DNA from: Carboxylicivirga mesophila | Lineage (GTDB): Bacteria > Bacteroidota > Bacteroidia > Bacteroidales > Marinilabiliaceae | Length of the DNA stretch: 64,000 nt | Assembly (NCBI RefSeq): GCF_018271975.1 | Contig: NZ_JAGUCN010000002.1 | Span: 248,001-312,000 of the forward strand | Reading direction: 5' to 3' | Shown here: piece by piece, positions 18,378 through 26,933 of the stretch | Numbering within the stretch: position 1 is the stretch's first letter | How the letters are laid out: every line of letters starts with the position of its first letter | Notes under the pieces: model-generated | What the model saw: only the letters and a program-made list of their open reading frames with translations | What the model was told of the DNA's origin: nothing | The model's database searches: none | Position numbers and translations under genes: made by a program

Positions 18378-19295
18378 ATGCCAATTAAAATACCTGACGC
18401 ATTGCCCGCACGTCATGTGCTGGAGAATGAAAATGTGTTCGTGATTGGTGAAACACGAGCGCTGCATCAAGATATCAGACCTCTAAGGATTCTGATTCTT
18501 AATCTGATGCCGCTTAAAATTGCCACCGAAACACACCTATTGAGGGCTCTGTCTAACAGTCCATTACAGGTAGAGGTTGATTTTCTGATGACATCCAGTC
18601 ATGTTTCGAAGAATACACCCAGAGAGCACCTGTTTGCCTTTTATAAGGTGTTTGATGAGGTGCGTTCCAATAAGTACGATGGCATGATTATTACCGGTGC
18701 ACCGGTTGAACTGCTGGATTTTGAAGAAGTCAACTATTGGCCCGAGCTGACCGAAATAATGGATTGGAGCAAAACGAATGTTACCAGTACGTTTCATATC
18801 TGCTGGGGAGCACAAGCCGGGTTGTTTCATCATTTCGGCATTAAAAAGTATCCGCTTGAGAAAAAGATGTTCGGTATATTCAAGCATACTGTTGAACAGC
18901 CCGAAGAACCACTTATGCGTGGATTTAACGATTTGTACCATGCGCCTCATTCGAGGTATACCGAGGTGAAGGAAAATGATATATTGGAGCATCCTGATTT
19001 GGTGTTGCTTTCTAAATCGGAAAAGGCAGGTGTATACATGGTGATGTCCAAAGACAGGCGCCAGGTATTTGTAACAGGCCATTCAGAGTATGATGCCTCA
19101 ACCCTTAAAGAGGAATACGACCGCGATGTAGCCAAAGGCTTGGATATTGCTATTCCGGATAACTATTTCCCGGATGATAATCCCGAAAATGAACCTTTGG
19201 TCTTATGGCGCAGTCATGCCAGTTTGCTGTATTCCAATTGGCTAAATTATTACGTATATCAGGCTACTCCTTTTCAACTTGAACAAATACAATAG
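18378..19295 (+). CDS. metA: Homoserine O-acyltransferase, MetA family, predicted acetyl-CoA user
   Basis: This 305-residue enzyme activates homoserine by O-acylation, the first committed step of methionine synthesis. The catalytic triad is complete: Cys142 in HICWGAQAG, His235 and Glu237 in VTGHSEYD. Residue 111, in GAPVELLDF, is Glu. In characterised MetA enzymes Glu111 correlates with acetyl-CoA and Gly111 (as in E. coli) with succinyl-CoA. I therefore predict homoserine O-acetyltransferase activity despite the usual succinyltransferase label. It lies between a TetR gene (41 nt) and a HAD phosphatase gene (2 nt). Confidence 0.96.
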   Translation: MPIKIPDALPARHVLENENVFVIGETRALHQDIRPLRILILNLMPLKIATETHLLRALSNSPLQVEVDFLMTSSHVSKNTPREHLFAFYKVFDEVRSNKYDGMIITGAPVELLDFEEVNYWPELTEIMDWSKTNVTSTFHICWGAQAGLFHHFGIKKYPLEKKMFGIFKHTVEQPEEPLMRGFNDLYHAPHSRYTEVKENDILEHPDLVLLSKSEKAGVYMVMSKDRRQVFVTGHSEYDASTLKEEYDRDVAKGLDIAIPDNYFPDDNPENEPLVLWRSHASLLYSNWLNYYVYQATPFQLEQIQ

Positions 19296-19297
19296 TT

Positions 19298-20107
19298 ATG
19301 AAACGTCTACTGGCGACCGATCTGGATGGAACAATATTGGCTCATAAGGGTGCATTTCATCGCAAAGATATTGAGGTATTGCAGCAACTTGGAGAGGAAG
19401 GCTTTGTGAGGGTAGTGGCTACCGGGCGTACCTTGCAGTCAGCTCTAAGTGTTTTAGAACGTGATTTCCCAATTGATTACCTTGTGTTCTCATCTGGTGC
19501 GGGTATCTACTGCTGGAAAGAACAAAAGTTGCTGATAACAAAGCATCTTGGTTATGAGAAAACAAAAGAGCTGGTGGCAGTTTTTCAGCAGCATCATGTG
19601 GAGTATACCCTGCATCATCCAATACCGGAAAACCACTTGTTTTTTCATCCCGAAGGTGATGATCCGCATCCCGATTTTGAACGATACCTGGAGTTTAACC
19701 AGGCACATGCAGAGGTAATAAACGGGAACGTACCACAGTTGGATTATACCCAGACCCTCGCTTTTATGCCAGATGTGGAAATGTTTAAAGCCATTGAGCA
19801 AAAGCTGACAGGTGTAAAGGTGGTAAGAGCAACCTCACCGATTGATGGCGTTAGTATCTGGATGGAGTGCTTTCATAATGAGGTGTCAAAAGCCAATGGG
19901 ATACTGGAGGTATGTGAGATGGAGGGTGTCGAGCAAGCTAATGTGTCAGTAGTGGGCAATGATTATAATGACCTGGATATGCTGGGTGCCTTTAAAAATG
20001 CATATGTGGTTGATAATGCCCCTGATGAATTGAAGCAGCAGTTTACCAACTTATGTGCTGTAACGGAAGCTCCCCTTGCCGACTGGCGTAAACGGTTTAT
20101 TTTGTAA
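19298..20107 (+). CDS. HAD-IIB (Cof-type) phosphatase
   Basis: This 269-residue HAD hydrolase should be a cytoplasmic sugar-phosphate or small-metabolite phosphatase. Motif I is LLATDLDGTIL with Asp8 and Asp10; motif IV is VVGNDYNDLDML near residues 225-236. The insertion between them is of the C2B cap type typical of Cof/sucrose-phosphatase-like proteins. The substrate is unknown. It starts 2 nt after metA, so it is co-transcribed. Its stop overlaps by 11 bp the 3' end of the convergent DUF3108 gene, leaving no room for a terminator between them. Confidence 0.9.
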   Translation: MKRLLATDLDGTILAHKGAFHRKDIEVLQQLGEEGFVRVVATGRTLQSALSVLERDFPIDYLVFSSGAGIYCWKEQKLLITKHLGYEKTKELVAVFQQHHVEYTLHHPIPENHLFFHPEGDDPHPDFERYLEFNQAHAEVINGNVPQLDYTQTLAFMPDVEMFKAIEQKLTGVKVVRATSPIDGVSIWMECFHNEVSKANGILEVCEMEGVEQANVSVVGNDYNDLDMLGAFKNAYVVDNAPDELKQQFTNLCAVTEAPLADWRKRFIL

Positions 20108-20906
20108 TTTCTGCCGTTACCGGATGGCGGGTATTGATGGCATCTACAAAAACTGCTTTCACCGATCCTATTAGTATCTTTGCTTCAACAATGATGGGGA
20201 TGCGATTGGCATCATCTGTTACCCATACAGTCATATCCTCTCCGCTCTTAAAAATAGTCCCTTCAACCAACAGTGGGGAGAATTTCAGGCACTTGAACCG
20301 TCGGCCATCCCTGTTCTTGATGGTTTCTTTACCCAGGTAACGAATGTAAATATCATGTATCTCTCCATCTACCACCATGCTGATGGGAATTTTTTCATTC
20401 ACCTTATATTTTGAGTAATCAATATTTCGTGCTTTGTATACCATTGTGAGCAAGTCGAAAGAACAATCCTTCCATTGTAAAGTTGTATCGCGTTCAGGAG
20501 CCTTTTCTTTCTGTATACTAGCGTTGATCAAGCGTTTATTGTGGTCAAAATGGTACAGGTAATTGGCCTTGTAACTTCCTTCGTTGGTGATCCGCTTAAA
20601 CTCAAATGGTTCGAGGTGAAGTGTGTCTACCTTTGTTTCAAATGTGTCGCGTACTTTAAACAGAAAATCATAGGATTTATAGGTGGCTCCATGTGCTTTC
20701 AGATGATAGCCAGGCTGATTGTTAACCCTGGCAGCATCTACACTAAAGCTAACTTCACCCGCATTGATCCAGATGAAACCCCAGTTGTAATAGGCATGGT
20801 ATTTCACAAGCTCACCTGCTTTAAAAGCAGTATTTATATCGTTGCATTGCGCCTTTATCTGCAGTGTTATCAGCGTTAAAAGAACCAACGAAACTAATCT
20901 TTGCAT
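20097..20906 (-). CDS. DUF3108 family exported protein
   Basis: This is a 269-residue protein with a signal peptide (about 1-19, ending LQIKAQ). The AGELVKYHAYYNWGFIWINAGEVSFSVD start and later IRYLGKETIKNRDGRRFKCLKFSP match the DUF3108 pattern, a beta-rich periplasmic family of unknown function. It is the last of three minus-strand genes (21271-23091, 20960-21271, this one) with 53 nt to its neighbour. The convergent overlap with the HAD gene may produce antisense transcription. Confidence 0.82.
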   Translation of the reverse strand: MQRLVSLVLLTLITLQIKAQCNDINTAFKAGELVKYHAYYNWGFIWINAGEVSFSVDAARVNNQPGYHLKAHGATYKSYDFLFKVRDTFETKVDTLHLEPFEFKRITNEGSYKANYLYHFDHNKRLINASIQKEKAPERDTTLQWKDCSFDLLTMVYKARNIDYSKYKVNEKIPISMVVDGEIHDIYIRYLGKETIKNRDGRRFKCLKFSPLLVEGTIFKSGEDMTVWVTDDANRIPIIVEAKILIGSVKAVFVDAINTRHPVTAEITK

Positions 20907-20959
20907 ATCAATAAATTAAAGTCAGGTAGCTAACAAAAACAGTGCCTTTACATGGCTGT

Positions 20960-21271
20960 TTACTTGTTGACATCACCAATTTTTGCCTCAATGGAAGCTA
21001 TTTTACTGGTAATACGTTTGTCTTTGTTCTTTTGAGCATCAATATTTATTGAACAATACACCCTGTTGGATACTGGTTCAAGTATATCGTAGCTTTCCTG
21101 CACTATCTTAAGGGCTTCTTCCATGGTATTGGTTTCAATAGTTGTGCCCATAGGATTAAGCTTGTAACTGACGCCACTTTCCTTAATATGGTTGATTATC
21201 TGGCTGACATATTGGCTCACGCTATCTCCTTTGTCGGTAGGAAACATAGCAAAGTTAAGTAGTACAGACAT
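20960..21271 (-). CDS. MTH1187-type thiamine-binding protein (UPF0045)
   Basis: This 103-residue cytoplasmic ferredoxin-fold protein begins LLNFAMFPTDKGDSVSQYVSQIINHIKESG. With LNPMGTTIETNTMEEALKIV, this matches the MTH1187/YqgV thiamine-binding family. Members bind thiamine or HMP-like compounds; a biological role is not settled. Its ATG shares one base with the stop of the upstream lipoprotein gene (TAATG), so the two should be translationally coupled. Confidence 0.88.
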   Translation of the reverse strand: MSVLLNFAMFPTDKGDSVSQYVSQIINHIKESGVSYKLNPMGTTIETNTMEEALKIVQESYDILEPVSNRVYCSINIDAQKNKDKRITSKIASIEAKIGDVNK

Positions 21272-23091
21272 TATTCTTCTTTTTTCTTTGGTTTGCGGAA
21301 TTGTTTCGAAAATTCATCGGTATTAAACAGTGCCGGATCCCACGTTTCAGCATCAATCTCCCAGTTTTTGCGCACTGTTATCTTCTGTGGATAATACATC
21401 AGTCTTTCGGGTTGTATGCGCTCATAATAATTGCCGCTATCCCACTGGCCATTCATGTTTTTATCCACCACAATCCGAAGCATGTAATCACCCGGGTTTA
21501 AATAGCGAAAACCAATCTTACCTGATTTATTTCTGATGTAGGTTTGTTGAACAATCTCCTCCTTACGGTTGAGTATTTGCACTAACCAATTGTCTTGAGG
21601 ATTAACTATATTAACAAATAGCTTACCATAGCTATCGAGTGGTTTTACCGTAAATTGCAGATTGGTCGAATCATTCATCAGGCCATAAATATCTTGAATA
21701 GCTGCTGAGTCAATAATCATTTCGTACTTAACCCCCGGTTCCCAGTCGTTTTTGATGGTGTAATTTAATATAGATTGTTGATTGTGGATAAACTCAAATG
21801 TTTCCTCCTCAGGTATAGTATCTTTATGATTATATAGCTTAATGGCATTTGTGTCGAAGGCTACAGCTGGTGCCGGTAGCGAAAAGTGAAACTGCCCAAA
21901 TACATCCAGCTTGTTTTTGACATTTCTTAATTTAATGGTGGGCACTGGTTCCGGTTCATCATCCTTTTTGCGTTTCTTCTTTTTCTCCTTTACTTCGAAA
22001 AAGTACATGGCAATGGTATCTGTTTTGGTGTAAGGATTATCCAGCGAGTCACGCATAATGTAGCTTAACGATATCGACAGGGAGTCCTGATTGTAGTAAG
22101 TGCTGTCTCTTAACCAGAACGAGACCGTATCATTTTTCACTGAGCGATCCATTATGAAAACATCCTGCAGCTGGTCTTGGCCGGTGAGTACGAGTTTAGC
22201 ATCTTCCTCCAGCGGACGATTAAAGTAATAGGTGAGTTTGGCTCTTTCTTTTCGCTCCTCACTCATCAGGTATTGTTTTTTATAATCGTGTTGAAACTTA
22301 AACAACTGAAAACTGTCTGGCGTATATACCAGCTCTTCATAGTAATGAATCGAATCTGTTTCGAGTGAATCAATGCGGATGGTATCGGCAAACTCGCGGT
22401 ATTCAAATCCTGGTTCTACAACTATATCAGACCAGGCCATGGCCTCACCCGGCTGATCAAATAGGTAATTACGATTAGCATCATCCAGCGCATAGATGCG
22501 GTACTTGCCCGGGCTCACATTTCTAATGTTGAATCGTCCTTGTTTGTTGGTTTTAGCCATGCGGATGGGTACCAGTTTTTGGATGGCTGTATCGTTCAGG
22601 TTATTATGCAGGAAGATTAGAACGCCCTCTGAGGGTGATAAGTCATCGGCATCGTACAAGTTACCAGATACCTGCAGTGAGTCGATGTATTCGCCTGTAG
22701 CGAAAGAAAAGGAATAGTTTTCCAGAACATTACCTTCATTGTTATCCACAATGGCATCAGCAAAATCTAATGTGTAAGTGGTGTTTGGTTGCAGGTCTTC
22801 TTCAAAAGTCACCATCAGCCGGTTACCTCTGGCCTCTACAATTGGCTGTTTATTTACCGGAGGTGATACAACAAATTTTGAACGGTAGTCTTTAAGTTGA
22901 ATCAGCTCGTCGAACTCAATATAAATCGTTTTTTTTGTGTAATTAAGGGCATTAGCTTCGGGTGTTGACCTGATTACAACAGGTGGGATCTCATCCTTTG
23001 TGCCTCCGGTTGGCATACCAACATTGGCGCAATACCAGAAAAGCTGTGTGAACAGAACAAGTAAGGTTAACTGAAATATCTTTTTCTTCAA
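21271..23091 (-). CDS. Ig-like domain (Big_5) envelope lipoprotein
   Basis: This is a 606-residue exported protein. The N-terminus (MKKKIFQLTLLVLFTQLFWYC) looks like a loose Bacteroidota lipobox with Cys21, and ANVGMPTGGTKDEIPP follows. The first domain (about 33-135, IYIEFDELIQLKDYRSKFVVSPP) is a bacterial Ig-like Big_5/SbsA fold. A carboxypeptidase-like beta sandwich comes next (about 140-235, GRFNIRNVSPGKYRIYALDD). The centre contains a charged KKKKRKKDDEPEP linker, and a second transthyretin-like region ends the protein. Function is unknown. The stop codon overlaps the next gene's start. Confidence 0.83.
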   Translation of the reverse strand: MKKKIFQLTLLVLFTQLFWYCANVGMPTGGTKDEIPPVVIRSTPEANALNYTKKTIYIEFDELIQLKDYRSKFVVSPPVNKQPIVEARGNRLMVTFEEDLQPNTTYTLDFADAIVDNNEGNVLENYSFSFATGEYIDSLQVSGNLYDADDLSPSEGVLIFLHNNLNDTAIQKLVPIRMAKTNKQGRFNIRNVSPGKYRIYALDDANRNYLFDQPGEAMAWSDIVVEPGFEYREFADTIRIDSLETDSIHYYEELVYTPDSFQLFKFQHDYKKQYLMSEERKERAKLTYYFNRPLEEDAKLVLTGQDQLQDVFIMDRSVKNDTVSFWLRDSTYYNQDSLSISLSYIMRDSLDNPYTKTDTIAMYFFEVKEKKKKRKKDDEPEPVPTIKLRNVKNKLDVFGQFHFSLPAPAVAFDTNAIKLYNHKDTIPEEETFEFIHNQQSILNYTIKNDWEPGVKYEMIIDSAAIQDIYGLMNDSTNLQFTVKPLDSYGKLFVNIVNPQDNWLVQILNRKEEIVQQTYIRNKSGKIGFRYLNPGDYMLRIVVDKNMNGQWDSGNYYERIQPERLMYYPQKITVRKNWEIDAETWDPALFNTDEFSKQFRKPKKKEE

Positions 23092-23220
23092 AACAGATGC
23101 TTTTTATTCGTCACAAATTTATAAAGATTATGCATACATGTGCTATAATAATAATTTCAGAGCCTGTTTTTGACAATGCTTAACACAATGTTTGTTCATT
23201 GCAGACCACCTAAAAAATAA

Positions 23221-23228
23221 TAACTTTG
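23221..23228 (+). promoter_or_regulatory. Putative -7 box (TAACTTTG)
   Basis: The octamer matches TAnnTTTG and lies 29 nt upstream of the ATG at 23258. The nearest TTTG (23191) is 26 nt away, longer than usual, so only the -7 element is supported. Confidence 0.4.
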
Positions 23229-23257
23229 TGCCTGGACCTTAAAGAATACTGTTGATT

Positions 23258-24148
23258 ATGGAGAATAATATTGAGAAACCGTCGTCGAACAAGGCTATAT
23301 ACATTATAGGGAGTATTGCCCTGGTAGTGATAGCTGTATTGTTGTATTTGTTTATTTCAAATAAGCAGCAATACCAGGCGGTGGTTGAAGAAATGACAGA
23401 GGAAAAGCTGATATTGACAGAAGAATTTCAGGCCTTGGCTTTGGATTATGATTCGTTGCACAGTAATAATGATACACTGAATCTGCAGTTGGAGCAGGAG
23501 CGGGAAAAAATTACTCACCTGATAGAAGAGATTAAGACCATTAAAGCCACCAACGCCAGTAAAATAAGGGAATACAAAAAGGAGCTTTCTACCTTGAGAG
23601 GGGTGATGCGTAACTTTGTGATTCAGATAGATTCATTAAACCGGCGCAATGAGGAGTTGGTTCAGGAAAATATTCAGTACCGAAAGCAGCACGATAAAAT
23701 AGCACAATCTTATAAGGAACTGGAAAAGGTAAAAGAAACGCTGGATAAGAAAGTGGAAATTGCCTCGCAACTGGAAACACGTAACATTGAATTGATGGGC
23801 TTAAATGCCAAGGGTAACGATACCAAAAAAATCAGAAATGTTGCCAAAATTCGCATGTGCTGTACTATTGAGAAAAATATTACCGCACCTGTTGGAATGA
23901 AGACCATCTATATAAGAATCATGCGACCCGATGAGGTGCTGCTGATAAGTTCACGTGACAATGTGTTTGAATATGAAGGGGAAGACATTAACTTTTCAGC
24001 TAAACGTGAGTTTGAATATGGTGGCGAAGATGTTGATGTATGCGTCTTTTATTCAGTTGTAGATGGCGAATTGCTCAAAGGTGTTTATGTGGTTGATGTG
24101 TTTGTTGACGGATTTAATATTGGCACAAGTTCATTTGAGTTGAAGTAG
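23258..24148 (+). CDS. Membrane-anchored coiled-coil protein of unknown function
   Basis: I do not recognise this 296-residue protein. The ATG at 23258 is preferred over a TTG two codons earlier. One transmembrane segment (about 14-34, IYIIGSIALVVIAVLLYLF) has a short cytoplasmic N-terminus. A long charged coiled coil follows (about 35-175, rich in E, K, Q and L with heptad spacing). The C-terminal globular beta-rich domain (about 195-296) contains a KIRMCCTIEKN segment. The arrangement suggests a periplasmic rod with a C-terminal head. It is monocistronic, with a promoter box at 23221 and a terminator at 24177. Confidence 0.8.
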   Translation: MENNIEKPSSNKAIYIIGSIALVVIAVLLYLFISNKQQYQAVVEEMTEEKLILTEEFQALALDYDSLHSNNDTLNLQLEQEREKITHLIEEIKTIKATNASKIREYKKELSTLRGVMRNFVIQIDSLNRRNEELVQENIQYRKQHDKIAQSYKELEKVKETLDKKVEIASQLETRNIELMGLNAKGNDTKKIRNVAKIRMCCTIEKNITAPVGMKTIYIRIMRPDEVLLISSRDNVFEYEGEDINFSAKREFEYGGEDVDVCVFYSVVDGELLKGVYVVDVFVDGFNIGTSSFELK

Positions 24149-24176
24149 TAATTTAATCAGATTTGATATATAACAA

Positions 24177-24200
24177 AACGGGAAGCATTAGCTTCCCGTT
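24177..24200. terminator. Bidirectional hairpin terminator between convergent genes
   Basis: A perfect 10-bp stem (AACGGGAAGC with GCTTCCCGTT) closes a 4-nt loop. It lies between the plus-strand coiled-coil gene and the minus-strand gene ending at 24258. The T tract is short, interrupted by C. Confidence 0.75.
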
Positions 24201-24257
24201 TCTCTTTCCTGGCAAGAGGCAATTGTTTTCCGCTTGCTCCCTTTGTTATTAAACTGG

Positions 24258-24704
24258 CTAAGCCAGTTGTTGCTTCTTGTAGAAGCCCCCATTTGATTCG
24301 GATGTGATATATTCTTTACTGGCAGTTGAAATTATCCGTGCTGAACTTTGAGGATAATTTAAAAAGCTCTCGTAAAATTTTACCTGTTCAAAGTAGTTGA
24401 GCTTAACTTTCGTAGGGCTCATCAAAAATCGACGAGTCCAGAAATTAACCGGATCGTACATGTTAATTACTTGTAAGCCTTTAATCTTAAGGAAATAATC
24501 TAACAGTAAATCGTTGTTGTATTTGTCTTTGGTAATTTTTTGTAATGAGACAAGTGTCGCTTCTTTTTCTGAGGCGCCCTTAGGAAACAGGATTTTCTCC
24601 AGTTCTTTGGAAGCATTTTTCTCAGCCAAAAGTGCCAAACCTTTTTTCCAGAACCATAGTCCGAATCCAAGAAGTGCGAATAATATTACGAGTAGCGTTG
24701 TCAT
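24258..24704 (-). CDS. Hypothetical single-pass membrane protein
   Basis: This 148-residue protein has one N-terminal transmembrane segment (about 2-18, TLLVILFALLGFGLWFW) followed by a basic and acidic soluble part. The remainder is helical with SLQKITKDKYNNDLLLDYFLKIKGLQ and a tail ending KKQQLA. I recognise no family. It sits alone, convergent with the coiled-coil gene. Reading-frame length and a plausible N-terminal membrane anchor support a real gene; the role is unknown. Confidence 0.6.
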   Translation of the reverse strand: MTTLLVILFALLGFGLWFWKKGLALLAEKNASKELEKILFPKGASEKEATLVSLQKITKDKYNNDLLLDYFLKIKGLQVINMYDPVNFWTRRFLMSPTKVKLNYFEQVKFYESFLNYPQSSARIISTASKEYITSESNGGFYKKQQLA

Positions 24705-24882
24705 TTTGTCTTATTAATAATATTTAACCATTAAAGACCTGGGTTAATTATTTTTAGCATCTGTTTGCCGATGCTGATTAGTAATACTCGTATGGACAGG
24801 AAAAGTTACGTTTTTGTTGATGAGATATTAAAACTGTGTGATGAAAGGTATAAAATGATGGTTAAAGTGTGTAAAAACGGAT

Positions 24883-25950
24883 TTAAAGCCACATTGGAAG
24901 CTTCATGTCGGTTGAGCCATTGAATGGTAGCAGTGTTATTTGTTCGTGTAAAAGACGTTCTAACGCCACTTCCTCTAACTGTTGCTGGTTAATGTAGCTA
25001 AAACCCCACAGATCGCTTGCTCTAACAGCCAGGTATTCCTGTTCATACTGGCCTGGTGTCGGAATTAGTAAAGCTGTCCGATGGCAATGTATTAAATCAA
25101 TCAGGGTTGAATAGCCCGAACGGCAGATGATGTATCTGCTGTTAATTATCAGGCTTTTTAGTTGGCGGGCATGGCAATGGGGAAGTATCTGAACAGAGCC
25201 TTCTTTTCGGATGACTCCACCTGGTGTCCCGCTTAAAAGGATAGTCTGAAAATGACTATTCTTAAATCGCCTTATTAAGGTGCGCTCCAGGATGCTTCGC
25301 TGGGGTTCAGGACCGGAAAGAATGATTAATACCTCGCAGGTGTCATCGGTAGTACAGTCCACCAGTGACAATCTGGATGGTAATCCGATGTGATGAGTGT
25401 TTAATTGCGTGATGGTTCCTGATAATGTGCCCGATAATTTTGTGGGGGACTCTATATCAGGTACCCAGCATTCGTTGAACTTCCTGAGCCAATACCTGCT
25501 TAACGCATTCGATAAAGGTTTAAAAAAAGAGAAGTGCTTGCCTGTCGATGGTGTTGTTTGATGAGTAATGATGACAGAATGCACTTCATTTGACCAAAGG
25601 CCATAACGGTTATCAGATATAATTAAGTCAATGTTATATTGTTTGATGATGCTTTGGGTGAGTTTGTGTTCCAGTCTGATGGAACTGAAGAAAGAAGGTA
25701 TTTGCTTCATTAAGCTCAGCCATTGATGCCTGCTGGTGGCCAGCTGCACATTAAATCCGTTTAATTCAACCCACTCGAGCGCGGGAAAGGTTTGGCGCAA
25801 TACATCCAGAGACGGTGATTGGCCAGCTAGTAACACATAGTGACCTTTCTTGACAAGTGCATCAACAACGGGTATTAAACGAGTAGCATGCCCTAATCCC
25901 CAATTCAGTGGGCTAACGAGTATGCGGCGATATGTGTTGGTGGCTGTCAC
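24883..25950 (-). CDS. GT28-type (MurG-like) glycosyltransferase
   Basis: This 355-residue protein resembles the two-Rossmann MurG/GT28 glycosyltransferases. The N-terminal half starts RRILVSPLNWGLGHATRLIPVVDALVKKGH, a typical acceptor-domain glycine loop. The C-terminal half has ICRSGYSTLIDLIHCHRTALLIPTPGQYEQEYLA, the sugar-nucleotide-binding block with the conserved Glu. It is not MurG itself, because cell-wall genes are absent. Acceptor and donor are unknown. It lies 36 nt downstream of a radical SAM gene on the same strand. Confidence 0.85.
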   Translation of the reverse strand: MTATNTYRRILVSPLNWGLGHATRLIPVVDALVKKGHYVLLAGQSPSLDVLRQTFPALEWVELNGFNVQLATSRHQWLSLMKQIPSFFSSIRLEHKLTQSIIKQYNIDLIISDNRYGLWSNEVHSVIITHQTTPSTGKHFSFFKPLSNALSRYWLRKFNECWVPDIESPTKLSGTLSGTITQLNTHHIGLPSRLSLVDCTTDDTCEVLIILSGPEPQRSILERTLIRRFKNSHFQTILLSGTPGGVIRKEGSVQILPHCHARQLKSLIINSRYIICRSGYSTLIDLIHCHRTALLIPTPGQYEQEYLAVRASDLWGFSYINQQQLEEVALERLLHEQITLLPFNGSTDMKLPMWL

Positions 25951-25986
25951 TATACAAATATAGTAACTAACTCTCGCATGTAGTGC

Positions 25987-26766
25987 TTATCCCGAAATAG
26001 ATACTGTATGTCCTTGTTCTTCTGCTCTTTGGGCAATCTGCTTTAATTTATCCAGCGGTACTTTTTTCAATGAGTTGTAGGGCGTATCACGTTCGATGGT
26101 GTAAATCATGACCTTTTCAGGTTTGATTTTGTCTAAAGCTTGCAGCCAGGCTAAAATATCAGCTTCTGTTGTGTTATCTATGGTTTCATTGTTTGCTTCG
26201 CCTTCCACAAACATCGTTTGAATAATCACCTGACCGTTAAAGCCACATAGTTGCTCAATGGTGGTGTTAAGGTCAAACGGGTAGTTCGGTTGATCAAGTT
26301 TCAGAATGGTATCCTTTAATCCGGAATCAAGCTTCTGAATATTGTCATCAACCTTTAGCAGTGCTTCTACTACTTCCGGCTTGTGAAGCCTCGATGCATT
26401 GGAAAGAACGGCTATTCTGGCCTCCGGACAATATTTGTTGCGCAGTTCAATGGTGTCGTCAATCACTCCTTTGAAATCCGGATGAAGCGTTGGTTCGCCA
26501 TTGCCGGCAAAGGTGATGACGTCTGGTTTTAAGTTATTGTTAAGCATGCTGGTGAGTTTCTTATCTAAGGATTCTTTCACCATTTGTCTTTCAGGTATCT
26601 GTCCATTTTTATCGCCTAATTGTCCATTGAGCCCGCACTCACAGTAAATGCAGTCAAATGAACATATCTTTCGGTTAACAGGCATCAGATTCATACCCAG
26701 TGATACGCCGAGACGACGACTGTTTACTGGTCCAAAAACAATTTCATCAAAAAGAAAAACAGACAT
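25987..26766 (-). CDS. Radical SAM protein
   Basis: This 259-residue enzyme has CSFDCIYC (Cys35, Cys39, Cys42), the CX3CX2C motif that binds the 4Fe-4S cluster and SAM. GNGEPTLHPDF and the strand pattern of a partial TIM barrel follow. The start at ATG 26766 gives the usual FDEIVFGPVNSRRLG N-terminus; an in-frame start 54 nt upstream adds a non-homologous-looking stretch. FGPVNSRRLGVSLG is common in a Bacteroidota family of unassigned substrate. Its divergent neighbour is holB. It is followed by the glycosyltransferase gene. Confidence 0.9.
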   Translation of the reverse strand: MSVFLFDEIVFGPVNSRRLGVSLGMNLMPVNRKICSFDCIYCECGLNGQLGDKNGQIPERQMVKESLDKKLTSMLNNNLKPDVITFAGNGEPTLHPDFKGVIDDTIELRNKYCPEARIAVLSNASRLHKPEVVEALLKVDDNIQKLDSGLKDTILKLDQPNYPFDLNTTIEQLCGFNGQVIIQTMFVEGEANNETIDNTTEADILAWLQALDKIKPEKVMIYTIERDTPYNSLKKVPLDKLKQIAQRAEEQGHTVSISG

Positions 26767-26903
26767 GCTACAAATTTTCTGCAAATCTAGTTCTTTAATG
26801 CTAATGCACATCTTTTTCACTTAATGATTTGGATCATGACAGGCCATTTTGTTAGCTGGATATCCAACGAAAATGGCATTTTTAACAACCAACAAAATTG
26901 CTA

Positions 26904-26911
26904 TCTTTGAT
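26904..26911 (+). promoter_or_regulatory. Putative -7 box (TATCTTTG) for the holB operon
   Basis: The octamer matches TAnnTTTG and ends 22 nt before the holB ATG. It sits in the short divergent region shared with the radical SAM gene. The -33 side is only T-rich. Confidence 0.45.
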
Positions 26912-26933
26912 GACTTGAATTTTAGGCAGCTTA

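Noticed and set aside
18564-19082. 172-codon minus-strand ORF inside metA
   Set aside because: Shadow of the metA frame; composition is that of reverse translation.
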